DNA of 64,000 nucleotides from assembly GCA_903871875.1 (NCBI GenBank), contig CAIQIR010000047.1, positions 1-64,000 on the forward strand. The letters are read 5' to 3'. A program made the position numbers and the translations under genes. Origin of the DNA: an uncultured Schlesneria sp. Its GTDB lineage: Bacteria > Planctomycetota > Planctomycetia > Planctomycetales > Planctomycetaceae. Within the stretch, counting starts at the first letter, position 1, and each line of letters starts with the position of its first letter. Under the pieces are notes generated by a model. That model did no database searches and was not told where the DNA came from. It saw only the letters and a program-made list of their open reading frames with translations. Shown here piece after piece: positions 1-8,914 of the stretch.

Positions 1-1
1 A

Positions 2-2794
2 CGAACCGTGCATGATTGGATTGTGAAACCCGCGATGCGAACCGTCTCGGGCACGGCGGAAATTAATAGTTGGGGCGGCTTTGAGAAACAGTACCAGATC
101 CGGATTGATCCCCAGAGGCTGATCAAATACGAGCTGACGTTCGAACAAGTCGTCACCGCGGTGTCGAAGAACAATCGAAATACTGGCGGCGGCAATATCT
201 CTGTTGGCAGCCAGATGCAGTTGGTTCACGGTCTGGGCCGCACGGTCAACATTGAACAAATTCGGAATATCGTCGTCACGGCGAAGGATGGCGTTCCCAT
301 CCGGGTCAAGGATGTCGCCGAGGTCGAAATCGGTCACGAAATTCGTCGCGGAGCCGTTACGGCCAATGGTCAGGGCGAGGTTGTCCTCGGCCTGGGATTC
401 ATGTTGATGGGCGAGAATAGCCACGTCGTCACGCGAAAAATGAAGGCACGACTCGACGAAATCATCAAGACACTGCCTGCGGGCATCGAGATCATCCCGG
501 TCTATGACCGGACGGAATTGATCGATCACGTCATCGACACTGTCCGGCGAAACCTGTTCGAAGGCGGCCTGCTTGTCGTCACCGTGCTGTTCTTGTTCCT
601 GGGTAACCTGCGGGCTGCAGCGATTGTTGCGGTGGCGATTCCACTTTCGATGTTGTGTGCGTTCTCTGGAATGTTGCAGGTGGGCATCGCGGCGAGTCTG
701 TTGAGCCTCGGTGCACTCGACTTCGGAATGATCGTCGATAGTTCGGTCGTGATGGTGGAGAACTGCGTGCGTCACCTTGGACACGGGAACCTTCGTAACC
801 GCAGCCGAATTGACGTCATTCGCGAGGCCGCGGTGGAAGTTCGCAAGCCGACGCTGTTCGGTGAGCTGATCATCATGATTGTTTATTTGCCAATCCTGAC
901 ACTCGAAGGAATCGAAGGAAAACTCTTCCGGCCGATGGCCTTGACCGTGATCTTCGCTCTGCTGGGCTCGATGGTGCTCTCGATGACGCTGATGCCGGTG
1001 CTCGCGAGCCTCATTCTGCCTCGACGCATCAAGGAAGAAACGCCACTGTTCATGCGCATCGCGCATGCGCTCCACAATCCGCTGTTGCGGCTGTGCATGT
1101 CACACAAAGTCGCCGTGCTGGGGATCGCGGCCACAGTCCTGTTGGTCGCGTTTGGAATGATCGCACCTCAACTCGGCGCCGAGTTCATCCCTCGCTTATC
1201 GGAAGGAGCCATCGCCGTCAGCGTGATTCGTCTCGCGGGAACCGACCTTAGCGAATCGGTACGTGGAAACACTCAAATTGAAAAAGCATTGCTCGCTGCG
1301 TTTCCCCACGAGGTCCGTCATACCTGGAGCCGGATTGGCTCTGCCGAGATTGCCACCGATCCCATGGGAGTCGAACTGACAGACCTCTTTATCAGTCTTA
1401 AGCCCCGCACCCAATGGACCAGGGCAAAAACACAGGGACAACTTGTCGAACTCATGGAACAAGAATTACGACAGATCTCGGGATTGAAACTGGCATTCGC
1501 TCAGCCGATTGAAATGCGAATGAACGAACTGATTTCGGGTAGCAGACTGGATGTCGCGGTCAAATTGTTCGGAGATGACCTGGAGCTTCTCGCGAAAAAG
1601 GCCACCGAAATTGGTGCCGTTCTGCAAACCGTTCCCGGCGCGGCGGATGTGAATGTCGAACAGATCACGGGCCAGCCGATTCTGCAAATTCGCGTCGATC
1701 AGGACGCGATCGCTCGTTACGGAGTGGCCGTCAGCGAGGTGCTCGATATCGTCGAGGCCATCGGGACAAAATCCGTCGGCGAGGTCACCGAGGGACAGTT
1801 GCGATTCCCACTCATCGTTCGATTGCCAGATACCATTCGGCAGACACCCCAGACAATTGGTGCCATCCTTGTTCCGACTCCGTCTGGAGAACGTCTGCCG
1901 CTGTCGCTGTTGGCCAAGATTGAAACGGTCGAAGGACCGTCCACCATTACGCGAGAATGGGGACAACGGCGCGTTGCCGTTTCCTGCAATGTGCGTGGTC
2001 GAGACATGGTGGGCTTTGTGGAAGAGGCTCGCCGCGCGGTGGCCGATCAAGTGCAACTGCCTTCCGGACGCTATCGCGTGGATTGGGGCGGCCAATTTGA
2101 GCACTACGACAGCGCCCGCAATCGGTTGATGATTGTCGTACCATTGGCGATCGCCATGATTTTCACATTGTTGTATTGGACGTACCACAACGTCGTCGAC
2201 TCGGCACGTGTCCTGACCGGTGTTCCTCTTGGTTGGGTCGGAGGAATTCTCGGCTTGTGGCTGCGCGAGATGCCGTTCTCGATTTCAGCGGCCATTGGTT
2301 TCATCGCCATGTCGGGTGTTGCAGTCCTCGACGACATGATTCTTGTCTCGTATATCAGGCAGCTTCGCAGTCAGGGCAAAGGCCGCGACGAGGCGGTGCG
2401 AGAAGCCGCCGTGACACGATTACGGCCCGTGTTAATGACCACACTGGTGGCCAGTCTTGGCTTTCTGCCGATGGCCATGAGCAACGGCATGGGGGCCGAG
2501 GTGCAACGGCCACTGGCGACCGTCGTCATCGGCGGGGTGATTAGTGCCATGCTGATGTCGCTGCTGGTGATCCGAGTCCTCTATGTCGTCTTCGATAACG
2601 CATCACATTGGGGCCGGTGGTTTCTGGAACGACTCTTTGGCTGGAATGACGAGCAACTGGTCTGGCTGTTCGGCGAAAATTGGGACGCGCTGGCCAAACT
2701 CCGTGCTCAGGAAATGAAACCACTCACCGATGAACCGCCGGACGGTCCTCCCGACTGCGTCGCGAGACCGCCAATTCCCGTAGTGGCCGAGTAA
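2..2794 (+). CDS. Heavy-metal efflux RND pump, CzcA/CusA family (5' partial)
   Basis: Inner-membrane proton-driven RND pump of the heavy-metal efflux (HME) type, which exports metal ions through a periplasmic adaptor and an outer-membrane channel. The reading frame is open to the left edge, and the first visible residues already match the porter domain, so about 100-130 N-terminal residues are missing from the roughly 1040 usual for the family. The TM4 stretch LDFGMIVDSSVVMVEN (near residue 240 of the visible part) carries the two Asp and one Glu that relay protons in CzcA-type pumps. Hydrophobic helices lie around 185-340 and 705-870, with the second porter domain between them. The substrate metal cannot be read from the sequence. 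A Cys/His-rich lipoprotein gene follows after 37 bp; the adaptor and outer-membrane genes would lie upstream, outside the window. The family call is firm. Confidence 0.95.
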   Translation, partial: RTVHDWIVKPAMRTVSGTAEINSWGGFEKQYQIRIDPQRLIKYELTFEQVVTAVSKNNRNTGGGNISVGSQMQLVHGLGRTVNIEQIRNIVVTAKDGVPIRVKDVAEVEIGHEIRRGAVTANGQGEVVLGLGFMLMGENSHVVTRKMKARLDEIIKTLPAGIEIIPVYDRTELIDHVIDTVRRNLFEGGLLVVTVLFLFLGNLRAAAIVAVAIPLSMLCAFSGMLQVGIAASLLSLGALDFGMIVDSSVVMVENCVRHLGHGNLRNRSRIDVIREAAVEVRKPTLFGELIIMIVYLPILTLEGIEGKLFRPMALTVIFALLGSMVLSMTLMPVLASLILPRRIKEETPLFMRIAHALHNPLLRLCMSHKVAVLGIAATVLLVAFGMIAPQLGAEFIPRLSEGAIAVSVIRLAGTDLSESVRGNTQIEKALLAAFPHEVRHTWSRIGSAEIATDPMGVELTDLFISLKPRTQWTRAKTQGQLVELMEQELRQISGLKLAFAQPIEMRMNELISGSRLDVAVKLFGDDLELLAKKATEIGAVLQTVPGAADVNVEQITGQPILQIRVDQDAIARYGVAVSEVLDIVEAIGTKSVGEVTEGQLRFPLIVRLPDTIRQTPQTIGAILVPTPSGERLPLSLLAKIETVEGPSTITREWGQRRVAVSCNVRGRDMVGFVEEARRAVADQVQLPSGRYRVDWGGQFEHYDSARNRLMIVVPLAIAMIFTLLYWTYHNVVDSARVLTGVPLGWVGGILGLWLREMPFSISAAIGFIAMSGVAVLDDMILVSYIRQLRSQGKGRDEAVREAAVTRLRPVLMTTLVASLGFLPMAMSNGMGAEVQRPLATVVIGGVISAMLMSLLVIRVLYVVFDNASHWGRWFLERLFGWNDEQLVWLFGENWDALAKLRAQEMKPLTDEPPDGPPDCVARPPIPVVAE

Positions 2795-2831
2795 TCGGTC
2801 TTGATTTTACCTCTCGTTTAAGGACATCGAC

Positions 2832-3245
2832 ATGATCAAATGCAGGCTCGCTGTTGTTGGCTCCACGTTGCTCGGATTGGCGACTTTGATTGCCATTGGC
2901 TGTGGAAAATCAAATGCAACGGTTAACCCCAGCGGGGCAACGCAAGTTGCGGTGCAAGACAGTCAAAACAAGCAGGCGGAAACAAAGAGCCACGATCATT
3001 CGGGCTGGTGGTGTGCCGAGCACGGTGTTCCGGAATCTGCCTGCAGTCAGTGCAGCGCCAAGGTTGCAGCCGACTTCCAAAAGAAGGGCGACTGGTGCAC
3101 CGATCACGACCGGGCCAAATCTCAGTGCTTTATCTGCGATCCCAGTTTGAAGGAACGGTTCGCGGCTCAATACCGGGCGAAGGAAGGTAAGGAACCGCCA
3201 GCGATCGAAGCAGAACAGGAATCAGCAGCGGCCAAGAAGAGCTAG
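2832..3245 (+). CDS. Lipoprotein with two WCxxHx6CxxC motifs, next to RND pump
   Basis: A 137-residue predicted lipoprotein of unknown function. The N-terminus has a positively charged start, a hydrophobic core and a lipobox ending AIGC, with Cys24 as the likely lipidated residue. After a flexible linker rich in Ser, Gln and Lys come two near-identical motifs: W60-C61-x2-H64-x6-C71-x2-C74 and W88-C89-x2-H92-x6-C99-x2-C102. The identical spacing of three Cys and one His argues for two metal-binding units. The C-terminus is charged and probably disordered. It follows the RND pump by 37 bp on the same strand with AAGGA ahead of the ATG, so the two are probably co-transcribed. Periplasmic metal capture for the pump is an inference from motif and position. 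I recall similar motifs in planctomycete RND adaptor proteins but cannot verify this here. Confidence 0.8.
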   Translation: MIKCRLAVVGSTLLGLATLIAIGCGKSNATVNPSGATQVAVQDSQNKQAETKSHDHSGWWCAEHGVPESACSQCSAKVAADFQKKGDWCTDHDRAKSQCFICDPSLKERFAAQYRAKEGKEPPAIEAEQESAAAKKS

Positions 3246-3430
3246 ATCGCCATTCCAGAAAACGAAACGTCCTCAGGGAACCACGGTCATACGGTGATGT
3301 CGCTTGATTGGGAATTAAGCGGCGGTGTTGTCGCCACGTTTGCCAAAGGAGGAAACCCGCATGAAGGTTGGTTGTCGATTTATCGCATTCGCGGCGACTG
3401 AGTTAGATCGATGCTCACTGGATTTTGAGC

Positions 3431-3631
3431 TCAACTTGCTTTGCGAACCTGAGATCGTTTGCGGGCCAACTTCGGTGATTTGATTGAGGGCTTCAGCTGC
3501 GTCCAAAAGGGGACGTGACACAGATAGTGACAATCATGACAGCGGGCGAGCGGGAACAGAAACCAAACCGGCAACAGTCCCCAGCGTCCGCTCCGTTGAA
3601 CATTGGGCGAATGACATTTGGGACAATCCAA
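3431..3631 (-). CDS. Small zinc-ribbon-like protein
   Basis: A 66-residue hypothetical protein beginning with a CPKC motif at residues 3-6 and carrying a second CHDCH motif near residues 31-35, the arrangement of a zinc ribbon. The segment between the knuckles is hydrophobic (LLPVWFLFPLA) and the C-terminal third is Lys/Arg rich. The start is TTG, chosen because AGGAG lies 10 bases upstream and the first cysteine pair follows at once. It is transcribed against its neighbours. No function can be assigned. The paired cysteines and a good ribosome site support a real gene, but its size leaves doubt. Confidence 0.5.
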   Translation of the reverse strand: MDCPKCHSPNVQRSGRWGLLPVWFLFPLARCHDCHYLCHVPFWTQLKPSIKSPKLARKRSQVRKAS

Positions 3632-3965
3632 GGGAAGGGTACTCCTGTGTGCGTGCTGCGAATGTGGTCAGCGCATCCGTCTGTATACGACATTCAGGTT
3701 AATTATTGGCATCGATTTCCTGAATTCGCCTCCTGACGCATGGAAATGCCCGTAAAACAGGTTGTGATTTCACGCGGATGTCCTTTTAATTGGCCGATGA
3801 GGCGTGGATGGGGGCCACGGCGTGACGGATACCACTGATTGTTGTCCGACAAAGCCACAGAGAGTCTGAGAACGGCATCAGCGGCATACTGACGAGTTTG
3901 TTGGCTATCAAACTGGCCTCCCAGCGACGATACTTTTCCTTGGGTCTTCGCGATCAATCAGTTGA
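3632..3965. other. Intergenic stretch, no gene seen
   Basis: About 330 bases between the start of the minus-strand zinc ribbon and the plus-strand desaturase. It must hold divergent promoters for both, but I see no clear promoter, hairpin or repeat. Confidence 0.5.
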
Positions 3966-4958
3966 TTGTCGATCGAATGTCGAGAACTCATCACAGGATC
4001 ATCGATTATCGCACGACAAACGACTTCGCTGACCGAGGAGACGCCCGGAGTCGTCGTTGCTGACAGCGTGTGGAAAAACGGGCTCGAATGGCCCGCCGTA
4101 CTCTGGATTGCCTTCTTGCATCTAGGTGCCTTGGCCGCGCCGTTCTGCTTCACCTGGGACGGTCTGTTCCTGGCGGTGTTTTTGACTTGGGTGACGGGTT
4201 GCCTGGGTGTCTGCCTGGGCTTTCACCGCTTGTTGACGCATGGCAGTTTCGAAACGTACCGACCTTTGCGGCGGATGCTGGCGTTGTTCGGCACGCTGGC
4301 CGGTGAAGGGCCACCGATCATGTGGGTTTCGGCCCACCGCAAGCATCATCGCTTCAGCGACCAAGAGCACGACCCTCACTCGCCCCGCGATGGCAAGTGG
4401 TGGAGTCACTTAAACTGGATGTTGCCCCACTACGGTTCCCGGCACTGGAGTCTGCTTTACCACCAGTACGCCCGGGATCTGATGCAAGACCGGTTCCTGC
4501 GGCTGCTGGATAAGACCTTTCTCTGGTGGCATCTGGCACTCGGGATTTTGGTGTTCTGTGCAGGATGGCTGATGTTTGATGTCCGCACGGGCCTGTCGTT
4601 CGTGGTCTGGGGAATGTTTGTGCGGATGGTCTACGTGTTACATATGACCTGGGCGGTGAACTCGGCCTCGCATATGTGGGGTTATCGCACGTACGAGACG
4701 CGCGACAACAGCCGTAATCTGTGGTGGCTCGGTGTGCTGGGCTGGGGCGAGGGCTGGCACAACAATCATCATGCATTCCAACGCGTCGCCAATCACGGAC
4801 ATCGCTGGTGGGAATTGGACGTCACGTATCTGGTCGTCAAACTGATGGAGCGAACGGGTTTGGCCTGGAACGTCGTCAAGAAGCCCGCAGAACTTGATGA
4901 CTCGATCGCCACCACCGGGTTGGACAACGACGAGGCGTTGCCAACGCCAGTGCATTGA
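3966..4958 (+). CDS. Fatty-acid (acyl-CoA) desaturase
   Basis: Membrane di-iron desaturase of the delta-9 acyl-CoA/acyl-lipid type, which introduces a double bond into fatty acyl chains. All three histidine boxes are present: HRLLTH (87-92), HRKHH (124-128) and HNNHH (265-269), and together they supply the di-iron ligands. Hydrophobic helices lie at about 42-60, 64-85, 185-205 and 208-230, with the usual topology. At 330 residues it has normal family length. The start is a TTG without a clear ribosome site; no ATG occurs in frame before the first helix, and the only useful alternative is GTG at 4068. It converges on a cyclopropane-fatty-acid synthase gene 131 bp away, so two lipid-modifying enzymes sit side by side. 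The partner electron donor is not in the window. Confidence 0.92.
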   Translation: MSIECRELITGSSIIARQTTSLTEETPGVVVADSVWKNGLEWPAVLWIAFLHLGALAAPFCFTWDGLFLAVFLTWVTGCLGVCLGFHRLLTHGSFETYRPLRRMLALFGTLAGEGPPIMWVSAHRKHHRFSDQEHDPHSPRDGKWWSHLNWMLPHYGSRHWSLLYHQYARDLMQDRFLRLLDKTFLWWHLALGILVFCAGWLMFDVRTGLSFVVWGMFVRMVYVLHMTWAVNSASHMWGYRTYETRDNSRNLWWLGVLGWGEGWHNNHHAFQRVANHGHRWWELDVTYLVVKLMERTGLAWNVVKKPAELDDSIATTGLDNDEALPTPVH

Positions 4959-5089
4959 CGATTCCCATTGATACGCAACGCCAAGACATCTCGTGTCGTG
5001 GTCTCCTACGACTTGCGTCCGATTCGATGCTTCCGTAGGACGCCACAACACGCATCTCACCGTCCTGGCCTCGTCCCAGTTCGCCTTTC

Positions 5090-6322
5090 CTAAGCGGAGA
5101 ACGACTGCTCACGGGCGGCACGCTCGTCGTCGAACATATAGTCACGCACGATCGGAACGGCGTCACGTTTGTTCGCCAGCACGAGATGAAACACCATCTC
5201 TGAGCCGGTCAGAAAGGCCAGTTGAGCGGATATCAGATAGAACTCCCACATCCGGCACATGCGTTCGTCGTAGATGGCCGCCGCTTTGTCCCAGTTCGCC
5301 ATGAACCGGGCGCGCCAATCGCGCAGCGTGTAGTAATAGTGCAGCCGCAGAACCTCACAATCGGCGATCCAGACTCGCTGACGTTCTGCCGGAGCAAAAA
5401 TCTCCGACAGTGATGGCGCGTATCCTCCCGGAAAGATGTATTTGCGTATGAAAGGGCTGGCCGAACCGGGAGGGGCGTTGCGGCCGATGCTGTGCACAAA
5501 CCCGATCCCATCCTCTTTGAGCAGACTGCGGAATTTGAGAAAGAACTCGTCGTAGTGCTTCACGCCGACATGCTCCAGCATGCCCACCGACACGACGCGA
5601 TCGTAAGTCCCCGTCAACTGCCGGTAGTCCATGTGCTCGAAGTGGACGCGATCTTCAACGCCCAATTGTCTGGCCCGTTCGCGGGCGACCCGAATCTGTT
5701 CGATCGAAAGATTGACGGCCGTCACTTCGACATCCGCAATCTGAGCCAGATAGAGTGCCAAGCCTCCCCAGCCGCAACCCAACTCGGCGATCTTCATGCC
5801 GTCTTCGATTTTCAACTTCGCACAAATATGCCGCTTCTTGTTGAGCTGGGCTTCTTCCAGCGTGTCGTCGGGTGTCGAATAATAGGCACAGGTGTACTGC
5901 AGGTCTTCATCCAGAAACAGCCGATAGAATTCGTCCGACAAATCGTAGTGATGCGACGCGTTTTTCAACGCTTTGCCGACAGGATTGTGTTGCTGGAATC
6001 GCCGCAGCGAGCGCCAGGCACGCCGCAACAGGCTTTGAAGCGGATGAGCCGCGAGCCCCGTCCGATTGTTGGAAAAGAGGTTCAAAAAATCGAAGCAGGT
6101 CGAGCCTTCTTCAAACGTCAGTTCGCCATCCATATAGGCTTCGCCGACATAGAGCTCGGGGTTGAAAAACAGCTTCGTGTACAGCGACTTGTGGTGCAGG
6201 CGGATGGTCACGACCGGCTCCGCAGGTGTCCCGGAAAACGTGTGCAGGCGACCGTCGGCGTCATAGACGCGCAGTGTTCCGCACTGGATGAATCGCCGCA
6301 ACAACGTCGACAGAAGTTTCAT
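5090..6322 (-). CDS. cfa: Cyclopropane-fatty-acyl-phospholipid synthase
   Basis: SAM-dependent enzyme that adds a methylene bridge across the double bond of unsaturated acyl chains in membrane phospholipids. The protein is about 410 residues. An N-terminal lipid-binding domain is followed by a Rossmann methyltransferase with motif I ELGCGWGG at about 180-187 and the downstream segment VSVGMLEHVG typical of the family. The ATG at 6322 is chosen because homology begins there (MKLLSTLLRR); the frame stays open upstream to 6403 but with unconvincing sequence. It is convergent with the desaturase, whose product could be its substrate. The family includes close mycolic-acid-type and tuberculostearic relatives, so the exact acyl product is not certain. 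Confidence 0.92.
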   Translation of the reverse strand: MKLLSTLLRRFIQCGTLRVYDADGRLHTFSGTPAEPVVTIRLHHKSLYTKLFFNPELYVGEAYMDGELTFEEGSTCFDFLNLFSNNRTGLAAHPLQSLLRRAWRSLRRFQQHNPVGKALKNASHHYDLSDEFYRLFLDEDLQYTCAYYSTPDDTLEEAQLNKKRHICAKLKIEDGMKIAELGCGWGGLALYLAQIADVEVTAVNLSIEQIRVARERARQLGVEDRVHFEHMDYRQLTGTYDRVVSVGMLEHVGVKHYDEFFLKFRSLLKEDGIGFVHSIGRNAPPGSASPFIRKYIFPGGYAPSLSEIFAPAERQRVWIADCEVLRLHYYYTLRDWRARFMANWDKAAAIYDERMCRMWEFYLISAQLAFLTGSEMVFHLVLANKRDAVPIVRDYMFDDERAAREQSFSA

Positions 6323-6862
6323 GAGCAGTCTTTCATGAACAGCCGGCTTGTTGCGAAGGCAGGCATTAGCCACCGGTTCGCGAAGACATCCGTGCTGTTC
6401 CAAATATCGAGGATCACTCCAATCACACTCAGCACGGTGAAACGAGAAAGAGGACAGGCACCGAGCACGCAGCCAGCCCTCTTGATTCTTCTGCCGTCTT
6501 CGGTTTCCCGGTATCCGCCAGAAGAAGTGGGGTAACCGTCCCGTTTTCCCGAAAAAAATGCAATCTCAAATCCCGTCATTGTTACGGAACAAGGAATCGA
6601 CAGATCGGGACGGACAGGTCACAGGGGCCAAAGGGATTCGATGCGTTCGCGAGGCTCGTCGGGTCTGAACGGCTTCGCCGTCCGTAATTGTTGACCGACG
6701 AGCGACCACAAATGCCCCACGATACGTAACGCAGATCACACTTCCTGCTGCGACGGTATTCGGCTTTTTTCCTGAGCGCCGGGCACTCGTACCGTTATTC
6801 CAGATCTCTGACAAGCCGCATCTGCGGCTCGAATGTCTCCCGGTGATCGCCGATTTCTCCTG
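6323..6862. other. Intergenic stretch, no gene seen
   Basis: About 540 bases between two minus-strand genes. Short open frames exist on both strands but none has recognisable protein sequence or a good start. It must contain the cfa promoter and the end of the lipoprotein transcript. Confidence 0.5.
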
Positions 6863-7309
6863 TCACCTCTTCGACAGATTCGTTGACAATTCGATGATAC
6901 CGAGATTGCCAGTCTCGCCATTCCCGACAAAGAGCTCGATTTTTGACTTTGCGGGATCAGTGTAGTTGCCGCCAAGTCGATCGGCCGTCTTGTCGATCCC
7001 CAGCTCGTTCCATTGGAACACCAGTTTGTACTGGCCTTCTGGCAACCCATCGTTCGCGGCATATGTTGAGAAGGCAAACTTACCATCGCCGCCCGTAATC
7101 GTTCCCAGGGGACGTTGATATTCCGAGGTGTCTTTATCCGGATAACAGGTCACAAACACACCTTCGGCCGGTTGTCCGTCCACTTCGACGACGCCGAACG
7201 TGGGATAAGTCTTTAAGCGTGAGCCACTTTGCGGCTTCGAGCATCCAAGACCCAACACAACGATCATTGTGAACCCCGTTACGATCAACGGAGGGCTCAT
7301 TCGAAGCAT
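6863..7309 (-). CDS. Putative lipoprotein with carboxypeptidase-regulatory-like fold
   Basis: Predicted exported lipoprotein of about 148 residues. A hydrophobic N-terminal segment ends in VLGLGC, a good lipobox. The rest reads as one beta-sandwich domain: 'GVVEVDGQPAEGVFV', then 'GTITGGDGKFAFSTY' and 'LPEGQYKLVFQW' follow the pattern of transthyretin-like or carboxypeptidase-regulatory domains common in planctomycete lipoproteins. The ATG at 7309 has AAAGGTG at good spacing; a GTG three codons upstream is the alternative. It lies downstream of a DUF1559 gene on the same strand, an arrangement I know from this phylum, but a strong terminator separates the two here. Function unknown. Confidence 0.8.
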   Translation of the reverse strand: MLRMSPPLIVTGFTMIVVLGLGCSKPQSGSRLKTYPTFGVVEVDGQPAEGVFVTCYPDKDTSEYQRPLGTITGGDGKFAFSTYAANDGLPEGQYKLVFQWNELGIDKTADRLGGNYTDPAKSKIELFVGNGETGNLGIIELSTNLSKR

Positions 7310-7430
7310 GGTTCTCACCTTTCAACAGTCTGAAGTCTGAATAGACCGATTCTCAATCGACGGGTCGACCGGGTGTCATTGCGCGCGGTGCCCCGAGCCG
7401 TGCTGAAGTCATCGGTGCAGGGCCGTACGG

Positions 7431-7469
7431 AAAAAAGAGCCGGAGTGAACGCGTTGTTCGCTCCGGCTC
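7431..7469 (-). terminator. Rho-independent terminator of the DUF1559 gene
   Basis: Inverted repeat with arms 7437-7450 and 7456-7469: a 14-bp stem with one G-T pair and a 5-base loop, very GC rich. Read on the minus strand it is followed directly by six T (7431-7436). It lies 22 bases past the DUF1559 stop codon. Confidence 0.9.
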
Positions 7470-7490
7470 ACGATCATTATCAAGTCGCGA

Positions 7491-8603
7491 CTAGAAGTCG
7501 CCGATCGTTTCCCCACCACTTCGAGACATCAGTCCGCCGAAAGTGAGCCCACTCATGTTCTGACTCATCAATCGCACGCTACCGTCACACAGCAGAACCT
7601 GTGCTCCACCCACATGCCACGCGAAAAGCCCCGCGGCAAGCTGGAAGGGTTGTGAATACTGTGCTCGCGCATTCGAACAATTGATGAAGCAGGTGCCGCC
7701 ATAAGTGCTTTCACCGTTGAAGTTGCCAGTGCCATCAGGATTCCGCCCGATCAATTCCCAGTTGCCGTTGAAGGGATCCACCCACGCACCGCCAGCCACC
7801 ATGCTGTTCCATGTCGACTCGTCAGTGGGATTGGCGGTCACGGCGACTGGTAGATAGCCCGTGCGATAGAGCGTATTCCGGCCGCAGACTTCACCAATCA
7901 TCAACGTGTTTGACATGCCGTCAGTCACATCAGCAACTCGACCGCCATCCGCGATTGCACTCTGGCTGGGCGTGTACGCCGGATTGTTGCTTACGAGGCC
8001 GCCCTGTGCCCACCCATGCAAATCGTTCGTAAAGTTCGATGTTCCCGAGGCCGTATCCATGAAGCCCGAATCAACTCGCGTGAGTGCGATGTAGTCAGCG
8101 GCACCCGCGTTGGTCAGACTGATATTCGCGGTAATCAGCCCGCCCCACATCGTTTGGGGAATCGTGTAGGTAATGCCCTGAACGGCTCGTGGCGTCGACG
8201 GACAGAGATAGGCTGTGATCACGGTCTGACCTGCGGCCTGATTGGCCGTATCCCACGCGGTGAGATTGAAATTGTAGTTGTTATAGACGTTACCTTGATC
8301 GATGTAGGGCAGAATTGCCAAGCTCCAAACGTTCGAAGTCGACATTCCACCGACGGCTGGTCCCAATCCTCCCACCGTCAGCATGGAGGGCAGCGGAAAG
8401 CGACCGTAAGTGCTTTCGTAGTTGTACATCGCCAAGCCGATTTGCTTCAGATTGTTCTTGCACTGGGTTCGGCGGGCTGCTTCCCGCGCCTGTTGAACCG
8501 CTGGCAGCAGCAAGGCGATCAACACAGCGATGATGGCGATGACCACCAACAATTCAATCAAAGTAAATGCTCGTCTACGGAGCGCAGCAGCCTTCATCAT
8601 CAC
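7491..8603 (-). CDS. DUF1559 protein with prepilin-type N-terminus
   Basis: Pseudopilin-like surface or secreted protein of the DUF1559 family, which is greatly expanded in planctomycetes. The N-terminus shows the type IV prepilin cleavage/methylation signal [18 protein letters not shown] followed by a long hydrophobic helix and the segment [20 protein letters not shown]. The C-terminus has the usual '[20 protein letters not shown]' type ending (an H-X9-DG tail). Length is about 370 residues, normal for the family. The frame is open to 8750, but the upstream part is not pilin-like. GGAGG at about 8614-8618 points to a start at one of the clustered codons 8609 (GTG), 8603 (GTG) or 8600 (ATG); 8603 is my choice. 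A strong terminator ends the gene. Function unknown; type II secretion or pilus association is an inference from the signal. Confidence 0.9.
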   Translation of the reverse strand: MMMKAAALRRRAFTLIELLVVIAIIAVLIALLLPAVQQAREAARRTQCKNNLKQIGLAMYNYESTYGRFPLPSMLTVGGLGPAVGGMSTSNVWSLAILPYIDQGNVYNNYNFNLTAWDTANQAAGQTVITAYLCPSTPRAVQGITYTIPQTMWGGLITANISLTNAGAADYIALTRVDSGFMDTASGTSNFTNDLHGWAQGGLVSNNPAYTPSQSAIADGGRVADVTDGMSNTLMIGEVCGRNTLYRTGYLPVAVTANPTDESTWNSMVAGGAWVDPFNGNWELIGRNPDGTGNFNGESTYGGTCFINCSNARAQYSQPFQLAAGLFAWHVGGAQVLLCDGSVRLMSQNMSGLTFGGLMSRSGGETIGDF

Positions 8604-8774
8604 GATCACAAAACCTCCAGAAACCGAAAACGAAAACTGATCCGAAGCCCCAGCCACAGACTCATTGCCGCGCGACTGCGCAGCCAGCCAATCACTTGGG
8701 GTATCGCCACCGTCGGCGACTTCACAGCTGACTACACATGATCCGCGCATTCGGTTTCAACGAAGTTTCGATCA

Positions 8775-8788
8775 TGAATAATTATTCA
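8775..8788. promoter_or_regulatory. Perfect 14-bp AT-rich palindrome, candidate operator
   Basis: TGAATAATTATTCA is a perfect palindrome standing out in GC-rich sequence. It lies about 170 bases upstream of the DUF1559 start in the divergent spacer with the ECF sigma operon. It could be a repressor site or simply part of an AT-rich promoter; nothing in the sequence decides this. Confidence 0.3.
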
Positions 8789-8878
8789 CGCAGGAAGATT
8801 TATTCCCGTTTCCGCTTGGGTCCGCGTGCGCATCGACTACCATTCGCACATGCTTGGCATTTGAACGGTCAGATCGCC

Positions 8879-8914
8879 AGCCCCGCCCGCTAGCCCGCCC
8901 CCCAGCCCGCCCGC
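8879..8914. repeat. Short imperfect tandem of an AGCCCGCCC-like unit
   Basis: A C-rich stretch with about four imperfect copies of a 9-11 base unit resembling AGCCCGCCC. It lies in non-coding sequence upstream of the ECF sigma gene. Probably a simple-sequence expansion. Confidence 0.5.

Noticed and set aside
1466-2188. A 240-codon minus-strand frame over the RND pump
   Set aside because: Shadow of the pump gene; His/Arg/Asn-rich sequence typical of an antisense frame.
5004-5040. Inverted repeat TCCTACG/CGTAGGA between the desaturase and cfa genes
   Set aside because: Seven-base arms with a 23-base loop and no T-run; too weak to call a terminator.
6440-6470. GACAGGCACC-like string seen in planctomycete intergenic repeats
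   Set aside because: Single copy in this window and no paired palindrome, so no repeat can be shown.
5492-6535. A 347-codon open frame antisense to the cyclopropane synthase gene
   Set aside because: It mirrors the codon pattern of cfa and has no family similarity; cfa is certain.
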